A stretch of DNA of 64,000 bases from Rufibacter roseolus (GTDB lineage Bacteria > Bacteroidota > Bacteroidia > Cytophagales > Hymenobacteraceae), in the NCBI RefSeq assembly GCF_017916365.1, contig NZ_JAFMSU010000002.1:930001-994000 (forward strand), read 5' to 3'. The position numbers were made by a program, and so were the translations under genes. The first letter of the stretch is position 1. Every line of letters begins with the position of its first letter. Positions 19,579 through 27,768 of this stretch are shown in pieces. Below the pieces are notes generated by a model. It searched no databases. It worked only from the letters and a program-made list of their open reading frames with translations, and had not been told where the DNA came from.

Positions 19579-20469
19579 ATGAACATAGCCGTCATTGGGT
19601 CTGGTACCATGGGCAACGGCATCGCCCACGTTTTCGCACAGAATAATTTCATGGTTTCCCTCATTGATATTTCCCCTGATTCTCTGGGCAGAGCCCTGGG
19701 CACTATCTCCAAAAATCTGGACCGCATGGTAGCCAAAGGGACCGTGACAGAAGAACAGAAAGCCCAGACTTTAGAGCGCATTACTACCTTCACCAACCTG
19801 GAGGAAGGCGTGAAAGATGCTGACTTAGTTATAGAAGCCGCAACGGAGAACGTGGACATAAAACTGGACCTGTTCCGGCAATTAGAGTCTTTTACAAAGC
19901 CATCCTGCATCCTGGCTAGCAACACCTCTTCTATCTCCATCACCAAAATAGCCTCTGTGACGCAGCGCCCCGATAAGGTTATTGGCATGCACTTTATGAA
20001 CCCGGTGCCGGTGATGAAACTGGTAGAGGTGATTAGAGGCTATTCTACCAGCAATGAGGTAACCAATCAGATCCTGGACCTTTCAAAGCAATTGGGCAAG
20101 ATCCCTGCAGAGGCGAACGATTACCCAGGCTTTGTGGCCAACCGCATTTTAATGCCCATGATCAATGAGGCGATCTATTCTTTATTTGAGGGAGTAGCCG
20201 GCGTAGAGGAGATTGACACCATCATGAAACTGGGAATGGCGCACCCTATGGGCCCCCTTCAACTCGCCGACTTTATTGGACTGGATGTGTGTCTTTCCAT
20301 CCTGCGGGTCCTGCATGACGGCTTCGGTAACCCGAAATACGCGCCCTGTCCTTTGTTGGTGAACATGGTACAGGCCGGGCACAAAGGCGTGAAAAGCGGA
20401 CAGGGCTTCTACAGCTACTCCCACGGCACCAAAGACCTGGTAGTGGCAGACACGTTCAAGAAACGCTAG
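19579..20469 (+). CDS. hbd: 3-hydroxybutyryl-CoA dehydrogenase
   Basis: 296 residues. The N-terminal Rossmann domain starts GSGTMGNGIAHVFAQ (NAD-binding), followed by ASNTSSISI and GMHFMNPVPVMKLVEVI with the catalytic histidine, and NDYPGFVANRILMPMINEA in the C-terminal helical domain. It interconverts acetoacetyl-CoA and 3-hydroxybutyryl-CoA in butanoate / fatty-acid metabolism. Size and motifs match the single-domain soluble enzyme. It appears monocistronic, with a palindromic repeat 20 bp after the stop. Confidence 0.93.
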   Translation: MNIAVIGSGTMGNGIAHVFAQNNFMVSLIDISPDSLGRALGTISKNLDRMVAKGTVTEEQKAQTLERITTFTNLEEGVKDADLVIEAATENVDIKLDLFRQLESFTKPSCILASNTSSISITKIASVTQRPDKVIGMHFMNPVPVMKLVEVIRGYSTSNEVTNQILDLSKQLGKIPAEANDYPGFVANRILMPMINEAIYSLFEGVAGVEEIDTIMKLGMAHPMGPLQLADFIGLDVCLSILRVLHDGFGNPKYAPCPLLVNMVQAGHKGVKSGQGFYSYSHGTKDLVVADTFKKR

Positions 20470-20488
20470 AATTCACCGCAATCAATGA

Positions 20489-20534
20489 AAGCCGTTTAGG
20501 GTCCATTTTCATCAAAAAAGCTCCTAAACGGCTT
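20489..20534. repeat. Nested palindromic repeat, family A copy, possible hbd terminator
   Basis: Perfect 12-bp arms AAGCCGTTTAGG (20489-20500) and CCTAAACGGCTT (20523-20534) around a GTCCATTTT core. Belongs to family A and lies directly after the hbd gene. Confidence 0.7.
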
Positions 20535-20594
20535 CCGCTTTCTACGAGGTTTTATTGTATTCCGAAGTAAATCAATCCCCCGGATTTCTATTTA

Positions 20595-20633
20595 AAACAG
20601 AAGAGGCCAGCAACTTGCTGGCCTCTTCTGTTT
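20595..20633 (-). terminator. dapD terminator
   Basis: Perfect 19-bp arms 20595-20613 and 20615-20633 (AAGAGGCCAGCAA core). It sits 27 bp beyond the dapD stop on the minus strand; convergent genes share the interval. Confidence 0.8.
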
Positions 20634-20659
20634 GTGGGCTGATTTATGAAAATAAAGCC

Positions 20660-21478
20660 TTAAACAGCTACCGCGTTGTCACGCAAGGCATCGTTCAAAG
20701 ATGTTTTCAGGTCCGTGCTTTCTTTCCGCTGACCGATGATCAGGGCGCAAGGAACCTGGAAAGATCCGGCTGGGAATTCTTTTGTGTAAGAACCCGGAAT
20801 CACCACCGAGCGAGGCGGTACGTAGCCTTTGTATTCCTTCGGCTCAGCGCCGGTTACGTCAATGATCTTGGAAGAACCGGTAATGCACACGTTGGCTCCA
20901 ATCACGGCCTCTTTGCCGATGTGGCAACCTTCCACCAAAATACTGCGCGACCCGATGAAGGCTCCGTCCTCAATAATAACCGGGGCAGCCTGCACTGGCT
21001 CCAACACCCCGCCTAGGCCCACGCCGCCGCTCAGGTGCACGTGCTTGCCTACCTGGGCGCAAGAACCTACAGTAGCCCAGGTGTCTACCATGGTTCCCTC
21101 GTCAACGTAAGCGCCAATGTTGGTATAAGAAGGCATCAGGATAACGCCTTTGGAAATATAGGCACCGTAACGGGCCAAAGCATGAGGAACCACCCGAATT
21201 CCCAATTGGGCAAAGCCGCTCTTCAACGGAATCTTGTCATGGAACTCGAAAGGACCGGCCTCAATGGTTTCCATTTGCTGGATGGGGAAGTACATGAGCA
21301 CGGCTTTTTTCACCCACTCATTTACCTGCCATTTCTCCGTGCCGGTTGGCTCAGCCACTCTCAGTTCGCCGCGGTCCAGTTGGTGAATCACGCACCTGAT
21401 GGCCTCCTGGGTAACTTTCTGGCCCAACAATGACCGGTCATTCCAGGCGGTTTCTATTGCTTCTCGTAAATCGTTCAT
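20660..21478 (-). CDS. dapD: 2,3,4,5-tetrahydropyridine-2,6-dicarboxylate N-succinyltransferase
   Basis: 272 residues. A helical N-terminal region is followed by a left-handed beta-helix with hexapeptide repeats (GAYVDEGTMVDTWATVGSCAQVGKHVHLSGGVGLGGVLEP, IIEDGAFIGSRSILVEGCHIGKEAVIGANV). The enzyme succinylates tetrahydrodipicolinate in lysine and diaminopimelate synthesis. Length and motifs match DapD throughout. Confidence 0.96.
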   Translation of the reverse strand: MNDLREAIETAWNDRSLLGQKVTQEAIRCVIHQLDRGELRVAEPTGTEKWQVNEWVKKAVLMYFPIQQMETIEAGPFEFHDKIPLKSGFAQLGIRVVPHALARYGAYISKGVILMPSYTNIGAYVDEGTMVDTWATVGSCAQVGKHVHLSGGVGLGGVLEPVQAAPVIIEDGAFIGSRSILVEGCHIGKEAVIGANVCITGSSKIIDVTGAEPKEYKGYVPPRSVVIPGSYTKEFPAGSFQVPCALIIGQRKESTDLKTSLNDALRDNAVAV

Positions 21479-21525
21479 TTTGTCTTTGTGAAAGAATAAG
21501 ACATCAAAATTATTAAATTGTGGCG

Positions 21526-22668
21526 ATGATTCGAAAACGAATTCTACTGGCCTCGCTTTTAAAGCCAGTCTCTGACACCCGTTTATACGAGAAAATCGGC
21601 CGAAGCCTTGCCAAACTCACTGACCTTGACGTACATGTGGCAGGTTACCAAGGTCCTTTACCCCAAACCCCAGAGATAGCCCAGATCACCTTCCACCCTG
21701 TTTTTCATTTTAAGCGGCTGTCCTTCGGGCGGGTTGCCTCACAAATAAAATTCTGGAAACTTTTAAAGACACTTCGGCCAGACCTTTTGGTGGTGGCCAC
21801 CCACGAATTATTATTTCTAGGTTGGCTGTACTGTAAGCTCCACCCTTGTCACCTGGTTTATGATGTCCAGGAGAATTATTTCCTGAATCTCACTACCCAG
21901 AATGTATACACTAGCCTTATAGGAAAGATCCTGGGGCACACCGTGCGGGCGCTGGAGAAAACCCTTGCCCCTGCTATCCAGCATTTTTTCCTGGCGGAGA
22001 AATCCTATGCCCAAGAGCTTCCTTTTTTTGGCCATCGTTATACCGTCCTACAGAACAAGTTCCTACCGCCTGCAAACCATTATTCCACTTTAAGAACAAT
22101 GCCGGTGTCTTTGGCAGACGTAAAGCCGTTACGCCTGCTGTATTCCGGAACCATTTCGCGATTGTATGGCGTGCTGGAGGCGGTTGAGTTCGTGACGCAA
22201 TTACGGACCTTTGTTCCGCATGCAGAGCTGACCATCATTGGCTATTGCGCCGAGGCAGGATTCCTGCAGGAACTGAAAGCCAGAATTGAGCCGCTCTCAT
22301 TTGTGACGTTAATAGGTGGTGATTCCTTGGTGCTGCATGAAGAGATCCTGGGGCAGGAGCAGCAACACCACATCGGCCTCCTGCCTTACCGGCCCCACCC
22401 CAGCACGTTCAACTGTATCCCCACCAAACTATTTGAGTACATAGGCAACGGCCTGGTGTTGATTATGGAGGAAAATCCGCTTTGGGCGGAAATCCTCCGT
22501 AAGCATAATGCTGGCCTCACTATCCCTTTTGCCCGGGTTTTAACCCAGAGCCAGGTAGAGATTCTTCTTCGAGGCACGTACTACAAGGCAGGCATTCCCA
22601 GGGAGGTATTCTGGGAAAAAGAAGAACAGGAAGTCCAGGCGGTAATTAGCCAGCTTCTAAGACTTTAA
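21526..22668 (+). CDS. GT-B fold glycosyltransferase
   Basis: 380 residues from ATG 21526; GTG 21520 would add two residues. The N-terminal KRILLASLLKPVSDTRLYEKIGRSLAKL and C-terminal LLPYRPHPSTFNCIPTKLFEYIGNGLVLI / AEILRKHNAGLTI segments fit glycosyltransferase family 1/4-type GT-B proteins. The donor and acceptor are unknown. No neighbouring polysaccharide genes are present, so it is an isolated gene. Confidence 0.8.
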   Translation: MIRKRILLASLLKPVSDTRLYEKIGRSLAKLTDLDVHVAGYQGPLPQTPEIAQITFHPVFHFKRLSFGRVASQIKFWKLLKTLRPDLLVVATHELLFLGWLYCKLHPCHLVYDVQENYFLNLTTQNVYTSLIGKILGHTVRALEKTLAPAIQHFFLAEKSYAQELPFFGHRYTVLQNKFLPPANHYSTLRTMPVSLADVKPLRLLYSGTISRLYGVLEAVEFVTQLRTFVPHAELTIIGYCAEAGFLQELKARIEPLSFVTLIGGDSLVLHEEILGQEQQHHIGLLPYRPHPSTFNCIPTKLFEYIGNGLVLIMEENPLWAEILRKHNAGLTIPFARVLTQSQVEILLRGTYYKAGIPREVFWEKEEQEVQAVISQLLRL

Positions 22669-22685
22669 AATTGCTTTAAAATTTA

Positions 22686-22701
22686 TTTAGGCAAACCTAA
22701 A
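22686..22701. promoter_or_regulatory. Predicted DtxR/MntR operator
   Basis: TTTAGGCAAACCTAAA: perfect 6-bp arms TTTAGG/CCTAAA around 4 bp. It resembles DtxR/MntR-family boxes (TTAGG...CCTAA type). It lies just upstream of a TATATTTG promoter-like element (22720-22727) in front of fabH and the mntR-transport genes, so autoregulation by the encoded DtxR-family protein is the natural reading. Confidence 0.6.
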
Positions 22702-22734
22702 CTTTAATTTCAATACACGTATATTTGACCAACT

Positions 22735-23745
22735 ATGACGAAAGAACTTAGAAACTCCCGCATTGCTGGCCTTGGCCACTATGTACCCGAGAAGGTAGTG
22801 AAGAACGCTGATCTGGAGAAACTGATGGATACTTCAGACGCCTGGATTGTGGAGCGGACCGGTATTCATGAACGCCGTTATTTTGAACCTGGCAAAGACA
22901 CCACCGCCAACATGGCTGCCAACGCGGCCCGTAAGGCATTGGAGAAAGCCGGCCTGGAGGCCAAAGACCTGGACATGATTGTGTTCGCAACTTTGAGCCC
23001 AGATTACTTTTTCCCTGGCTCAGGCGTACTGTTGCAACGTGAACTGGGCATCTCTGATATTCCTTGCTACGATGTCCGGAACCAGTGCTCAGGCTTTATT
23101 TACGCCCTTGCCTTGGCAGATCAGTTCATTAAAACCGGCATGTATGACAATGTGCTGGTGGTAGGCTCTGAGATCCATTCTTCGGGGCTTGACTTCTCAG
23201 ACAAAGGCCGGTCTGTTTCCGTGATTTTCGGCGATGGAGCCGGGGCTGCCGTTTTAACTCCTTCTGATAGCTTGGACCGGGGTATTCTATCTACCCATTT
23301 ACATGCCCAGGGCGAATTTGCGGAGGAACTGATGACCAAGGGACCATCCAGTAACGATGCGGAGCGCCTCACTTACAAGACCATTGATAGCGGTGACATC
23401 TGGCCGGTAATGAACGGAAGCACCGTTTTCAAACATGCCGTCACCCGTTTCCCCGAGGTAATCAATGAGGCCTTAACCCACAACGGGGTTACCGCTGAGG
23501 ATCTGGATTTGGTAGTGCCGCACCAGGCCAACCTGCGCATCACGCAGTTCATTCAGCAGAAAATGAAATTGCCGGATAGCAAAATCTTCAGCAACATCCA
23601 GAAATACGGCAATACCACGGCGGCCTCAGTGCCCATTGCGTTTTCTGAGGCTTTTGAAGAAGGAAGGGTGAAAGAAGGCGATTTGATCTGCCTCGCAGCG
23701 TTTGGAAGTGGTTTCACCTGGGCCTCGGCCTTGATTCGCTGGTAG
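22735..23745 (+). CDS. fabH: 3-oxoacyl-ACP synthase III
   Basis: 336 residues. Thiolase-fold condensing enzyme with catalytic Cys in DVRNQCSGFIYAL, His in VVPHQANLRI and Asn in KYGNTTAASVP, the complete KAS III triad. It catalyses the first condensation of fatty-acid synthesis or a related acyl transfer. Unusually it is 6 bp upstream of the DtxR-family regulator and behind a predicted metal-regulator box, so it is probably expressed together with the metal-uptake genes and is likely an additional rather than the only FabH. Confidence 0.9.
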   Translation: MTKELRNSRIAGLGHYVPEKVVKNADLEKLMDTSDAWIVERTGIHERRYFEPGKDTTANMAANAARKALEKAGLEAKDLDMIVFATLSPDYFFPGSGVLLQRELGISDIPCYDVRNQCSGFIYALALADQFIKTGMYDNVLVVGSEIHSSGLDFSDKGRSVSVIFGDGAGAAVLTPSDSLDRGILSTHLHAQGEFAEELMTKGPSSNDAERLTYKTIDSGDIWPVMNGSTVFKHAVTRFPEVINEALTHNGVTAEDLDLVVPHQANLRITQFIQQKMKLPDSKIFSNIQKYGNTTAASVPIAFSEAFEEGRVKEGDLICLAAFGSGFTWASALIRW

Positions 23746-23751
23746 ACCGTC

Positions 23752-24411
23752 ATGCAGAGTACCGCGGAAGAAAACTACATTAAGGCCATTTACAAACTGT
23801 CTGGCGGCGGCACCAACGCGGTAAGCACCACCGGTCTCTCTGAGACGCTGCAGACCAAACCAGCCTCGGTAAGTGATATGCTGCGTAAGCTTAGCGCCAA
23901 AGACCTGGTGCACTACGTGAAATACCACGGAGTGCAGCTCACCGAGGAAGGCCAACGGGTGGCGTTGAAGATCATCCGTAAACACCGCCTCTGGGAAGTG
24001 TTTCTGGTGCAAAAGCTCCACTTCACCTGGGACGAAGTGCATGAAGTGGCTGAGCAGATGGAGCACGTCAAGTCTGAGTTGCTCATCCAACGGCTGGATG
24101 AATTTCTGGGCCATCCGCGCATTGATCCGCACGGTGACCCCATCCCTACTGAGGCGGGGGAACTGCGCCAGGAAGAGCAGCGGGTGCTGGCCTCATTGGC
24201 GGTAGAGCAAAAAGGTGTGGTGTGCCGGGTTAAAGACTCGCAACCTGCCTTCCTGCAATACCTCAACCGGGTGGGTATCCAGATTGGAACCCAGCTGCAA
24301 GTAGTTGACAAGATACCTTATGATAATTCATTGGAAATCAGCATTGATAAAAGTAAGTCAGTGATTCTTTCTTCAGATGTACTGGAAAAGATTTTCGTCA
24401 TCAATCCGTGA
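23752..24411 (+). CDS. DtxR/MntR family metal-dependent transcriptional regulator
   Basis: 219 residues. N-terminal winged helix (AEENYIKAIYKLSGGGTNAV, TKPASVSDMLRKLSAKDLV), then the metal-binding dimerisation region RKHRLWEVFLVQKLHF...VHEVAEQMEH, and a C-terminal FeoA/SH3-like domain (about 150-219). Residues matching MntR His77 and the Glu99/Glu102/His103 group are present; the N-terminal Asp8/Glu11 positions are Asn/Lys. It should repress uptake when Mn(II) or Fe(II) is sufficient. The gene follows fabH by 6 bp and precedes the substrate-binding protein by 22 bp. Confidence 0.9.
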   Translation: MQSTAEENYIKAIYKLSGGGTNAVSTTGLSETLQTKPASVSDMLRKLSAKDLVHYVKYHGVQLTEEGQRVALKIIRKHRLWEVFLVQKLHFTWDEVHEVAEQMEHVKSELLIQRLDEFLGHPRIDPHGDPIPTEAGELRQEEQRVLASLAVEQKGVVCRVKDSQPAFLQYLNRVGIQIGTQLQVVDKIPYDNSLEISIDKSKSVILSSDVLEKIFVINP

Positions 24412-24415
24412 GGTG

Positions 24416-24453
24416 CGTTTACGCGCTGATTTTATGAAAACAGGCCCTAAACG
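24416..24453. repeat. Family A palindromic repeat overlapping a start codon
   Basis: CGTTTACGCGCTGATTTT and GAAAACAGGCCCTAAACG form the two arms of a family A unit. The ATG at 24434 lies at the centre, and the right arm encodes residues 2-6 of the lipoprotein signal (KTGPK). Confidence 0.7.
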
Positions 24454-25375
24454 TTGGTTCTTCTATACGCTTTTTATTCTTCTGCTTTGTGCAGCCTGCG
24501 CCCCCAAGGATACTCCTGGGGCGCAGGCCCACCAGCAGGGCAAACTGTACATCGTCACCACCACCAGTATTCTCCGGGATGCGGTGGCCAACCTGGTTGG
24601 GGACAGGGCGGTGGTGGTTTCTTTAATGGGCGCAGGGGTAGATCCGCACTTGTATAAAGCTGCCCTGGGCGATCTGCAAACCTTACGCGAGGCAGACATC
24701 GTCATCTACAACGGACTGCACCTGGAAGGCAAGATGGGTGAAGTGTTGGACAAACTGGCTCGGCAGAAGGTGGTCTGGGCGGCCGCCGAAGGGCTCCCCG
24801 AGGAGCTCCTCCGCCGGTCACCGCAGTTCCAGGACAGCCATGACCCGCACATCTGGTTTGACGTAGCCCTGTGGAGCCAGTTAGTGGAACATGTCTCCCA
24901 GAAGCTGCAACAGCAGGATAGTCGCAACGCAGCGCAGTACCGGGCAAACACCCAGGTTTACCGGGCCAAACTAGACAGCCTGCACCAATGGACCAAAACG
25001 GAGATCGCTTCCATCCCAGAGCGGCAACGCATCCTGATCACGGCCCATGATGCCTTCGGGTATTTTGGCCGGGCCTACAACATAAAGGTACAGGGCTTGC
25101 AGGGAATCTCTACCGTATCGGAGTTCGGACTACAGGATGTCTCCTCACTGGTAAACTTCATCGTGACCCAGCGGGTGAAAGCCGTTTTTGTGGAGAGTTC
25201 TGTATCTCAGAAAGCTATTGAAGCCGTAATGGAAGGCTGCCGCCAGAAAGGCCACGAGATTCAACTAGGCGGCACCCTGTATTCCGATGCCTTGGGTGAG
25301 CCCAACGGCCCAGCCGGCACCTACGAGGGGATGGTTAGAGCGAACGTGTCCAAGATCGTGAAGGCGTTGAAGTAG
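24434..25375 (+). CDS. Metal ABC transporter substrate-binding lipoprotein (ZnuA/TroA family)
   Basis: 313 residues. Signal peptide with lipobox LCAAC (Cys22). The family metal ligands are visible: GVDPHLYKA, DSHDPHIWFDV, an HDAFGYFG / VSEFGLQD region and GGTLYSDALGE. It captures Mn(II), Zn(II) or Fe(II) for the ABC system encoded downstream. The start is taken at 24434 because the longer frame upstream would bury the signal peptide. This ATG lies in a palindromic repeat. The ATPase gene follows after 300 bp containing repeats, a wide gap inside an otherwise compact cluster. Confidence 0.92.
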   Translation: MKTGPKRWFFYTLFILLLCAACAPKDTPGAQAHQQGKLYIVTTTSILRDAVANLVGDRAVVVSLMGAGVDPHLYKAALGDLQTLREADIVIYNGLHLEGKMGEVLDKLARQKVVWAAAEGLPEELLRRSPQFQDSHDPHIWFDVALWSQLVEHVSQKLQQQDSRNAAQYRANTQVYRAKLDSLHQWTKTEIASIPERQRILITAHDAFGYFGRAYNIKVQGLQGISTVSEFGLQDVSSLVNFIVTQRVKAVFVESSVSQKAIEAVMEGCRQKGHEIQLGGTLYSDALGEPNGPAGTYEGMVRANVSKIVKALK

Positions 25376-25675
25376 GATTGATTTGAAGATGTGGAGATTG
25401 GAAGATGTGGAGATTGGAAGATGTGGAGATTGGAAGATGTGGAGATTGGAAGATGTGGAGATTTTAAAAACCCAACCTTAGTCATCCTGAAAGGATCTTG
25501 TGGGCAAGCGTTGGTAATGCTTGCTCAGGCTACTAATTAAATCTCCAGCCGGTTCCTCCAAGTAAGATTAAAAAGATGAAGTTAAGGTTTATAAATGTTA
25601 CTTATTCTTCATTAATATAAAGCCTTAGCTTCTTTTTTAGAAACAAATACTAGAAGTAAATTTCATTTAAAGTCC
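25376..25675. repeat. Repeat-filled gap inside the metal transport cluster
   Basis: A tandem array of about five GATGTGGAGATTGGAA-type units runs from 25383 to 25462. It is followed at 25481-25510 by a GTCATCCTGAAAGGATCTTG unit that recurs as an inverted pair at 47784-47868. The rest is AT-rich and could hold a second promoter for the ATPase and permease genes. Confidence 0.75.
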
Positions 25676-26479
25676 ATGATACAACACGTCACGAATCCGG
25701 TTTTAGAGGTGCATGATCTTACGGTGAGCTATCAGCGGAAACCCGTGCTGTGGGACGTGGACCTGACCTTACCCCAGCAGGCGCTGGTGGGCATCATCGG
25801 GCCGAACGGGGCTGGCAAGTCCACCCTCATCAAAGCCATTATGGGCTTGCTACCGCTGAACAGCGGCTTTGTGGAGCTGTTTGGCAAGCCTTTGGAGGAG
25901 GTCCGCAAACGGGTGAGTTATGTGCCGCAGCGTGAGTCAGTGGACTGGGATTTCCCGGCCTCGGCGCTGGATGTCGCCATGATGGGTACTTACGGGCAGT
26001 TGGGGCTTTTCCGGAGGCCTGGTTCCCGCGAAAAGAAACTGGCCATGGAAGCCCTGGAGAAAGTAGGCATGCAGGATTTCGCACATCGGCAGATCTCCCA
26101 GTTATCTGGGGGGCAGCAGCAGCGGGTGTTCCTTTCCCGGGCATTGGCCCAAGACGCTGATTTATACCTCATGGATGAGCCTTTCGCGGGCGTAGACATT
26201 GCCACGGAGACCGCCATTATTGAACTGCTCCGGCAAATGCGCGACAATGGCAAGACGGTGGTGGTGGTGCACCATGACCTGCAATCGGCGCAGGATTACT
26301 TTGACTGGATCATTTTGCTCAATATGCGGCTAGTGGCCTCAGGCCCAACAGAGGAAACGCTCACGCCTCCCCTTTTGGAGAAAACGTACGGTGGCCGCTT
26401 AACCGAGCTCAGCCGCGTAAGCGAACTGCTGCAGAAAAAACAATTTCCTATCAGAGAAACCAAACCAACCCGCAAATGA
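25676..26479 (+). CDS. Metal ABC transporter ATP-binding protein
   Basis: 267 residues. Walker A GPNGAGKST, Q-loop VPQRESVDWDFP, signature LSGGQQQRV, Walker B LYLMDEPFAGVD and switch histidine VVHHDL are all present. It belongs to the MntB/ZnuC type and energises uptake with the two permeases. The stop codon overlaps the next gene (ATG at 26476), so translation is probably coupled. Confidence 0.95.
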   Translation: MIQHVTNPVLEVHDLTVSYQRKPVLWDVDLTLPQQALVGIIGPNGAGKSTLIKAIMGLLPLNSGFVELFGKPLEEVRKRVSYVPQRESVDWDFPASALDVAMMGTYGQLGLFRRPGSREKKLAMEALEKVGMQDFAHRQISQLSGGQQQRVFLSRALAQDADLYLMDEPFAGVDIATETAIIELLRQMRDNGKTVVVVHHDLQSAQDYFDWIILLNMRLVASGPTEETLTPPLLEKTYGGRLTELSRVSELLQKKQFPIRETKPTRK

Positions 26480-27768
26480 ATACCCTCTGGGACTTCCTGA
26501 GCATGTCAGACGCCAACGTGCGGTTTGTGACCATCGGGTCTGTGCTGCTTGCGGCCAGTTCAGCGGTAGTGGGCTGCTTTACCGTGCTCCGGAAAAGAGC
26601 GCTGGTGGGTGACGCGGTGGCCCACGCCGTTTTACCGGGCGTATGTCTGGCCTTTATCCTGACCGGTGAGAAAAACCCCTTAATTCTATTGTTGGGCTCT
26701 TTTTTGACCGGCTGGCTTTCCCTCATCATTATTGACCTTGTCACGGCCAATAGCCGGGTGAAAGAAGACACCGCCATTGGGCTGGTTCTGTCGGTGTTCT
26801 TCGGGATTGGCATTCTGCTGCTTACGTCCATCCAGCACTCCAACAATGAGAACCAGAGCGGTCTGGATAAATTCCTTTTCGGGAGCGCGGCGGCGTTGGT
26901 GGGTCAGGACCTCATCACCTTCGGGGCGGTGGCGGTGCTGCTGCTTTTGAGCGTGCTGTTGCTGTACAAAGAATTCAAGCTGGTAAGTTTTGACCTGGCT
27001 TATGCCCGTACCATTGGGTTGCCCGTGCGGGGCCTGGAGCTCTTACTGACCACCCTTACCGTGCTGGCAGTGGTAGTGGGTATTCAGTCAGTGGGCGTAG
27101 TGCTGATGTCTGCGATGCTCATCACCCCTGCCGCCGCTGCCCGTTTCTGGACTGACAGACTTGGAGCCATGGTGTTGATTGCCGCCCTCATGAGTGCCTT
27201 CTGCGGTGCCGCCGGCGCTTACGTTTCCTTTACGGCCCCAGCTATGCCCACCGGCCCCTGGATAGTGATGCTCTTGTCTCTGTTGGCTATAGTCTCGTTC
27301 ATCCTGGCGCCCAAAAAAGGCTTGCTGGCCCGTTACCTGATGCAGCGCCGCTTACGCCGGCAGATGACCCGCGAAAACATCCTGAAAACCCTGTTTCATT
27401 TGGGCGAGGCTAAAGGCGAATACGAACACAGTTACTCTAAACAGCAGATTCTGGAGCGCCGGCGGCAGCCTTTGGTCCGGATGAAAAACGGCTTGAACGC
27501 GCTCCGGCGGCAAGGCCTGGTGCAGGAAAGTTCTAATGGTTGGGCCCTTACGCCTCCTGGGAAAAAGGAAGCTCAGCGCATTGTCCGGCTGCACCGCTTG
27601 TGGGAATTGTACCTGACAGAATACCTGCACCTAGCCTCAGACCACGTCCACGAGGATGCGGAGTCTATTGAACACGTGCTTACCCCGGAACTGGAAAAAC
27701 GGCTGGAAGAGCTTCTGGACTATCCTACTGCAGATCCGCACCATACCATTATTCCCCAACAGCCATGA
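26476..27768 (+). CDS. Metal ABC permease fused to a C-terminal DtxR-like domain
   Basis: 430 residues. The first 285 form a MntC/ZnuB-type permease with about eight membrane helices. The remaining 145 are cytosolic: a winged-helix-like part (ENILKTLFHLGEAKGEYEH...RMKNGLNALRRQGLVQ) followed by RLHRLWELYLTEYLHL and VHEDAESIEHVLTPELEKRLEELL, the metal-binding dimerisation domain of DtxR/MntR regulators. Counterparts of MntR His77, Glu99, Glu102 and His103 are kept; the Asp8/Glu11 positions are Asn/Lys, as in the separate regulator. The domain may sense cytosolic metal and gate transport, or bind DNA; this is inference. It overlaps both neighbours by 4 bp. Confidence 0.9.
   Translation: MNTLWDFLSMSDANVRFVTIGSVLLAASSAVVGCFTVLRKRALVGDAVAHAVLPGVCLAFILTGEKNPLILLLGSFLTGWLSLIIIDLVTANSRVKEDTAIGLVLSVFFGIGILLLTSIQHSNNENQSGLDKFLFGSAAALVGQDLITFGAVAVLLLLSVLLLYKEFKLVSFDLAYARTIGLPVRGLELLLTTLTVLAVVVGIQSVGVVLMSAMLITPAAAARFWTDRLGAMVLIAALMSAFCGAAGAYVSFTAPAMPTGPWIVMLLSLLAIVSFILAPKKGLLARYLMQRRLRRQMTRENILKTLFHLGEAKGEYEHSYSKQQILERRRQPLVRMKNGLNALRRQGLVQESSNGWALTPPGKKEAQRIVRLHRLWELYLTEYLHLASDHVHEDAESIEHVLTPELEKRLEELLDYPTADPHHTIIPQQP

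Noticed and set aside
25383-25462. Tandem 16-bp units considered as a CRISPR array
   Set aside because: Units follow each other directly without unique spacers and there are no cas genes.
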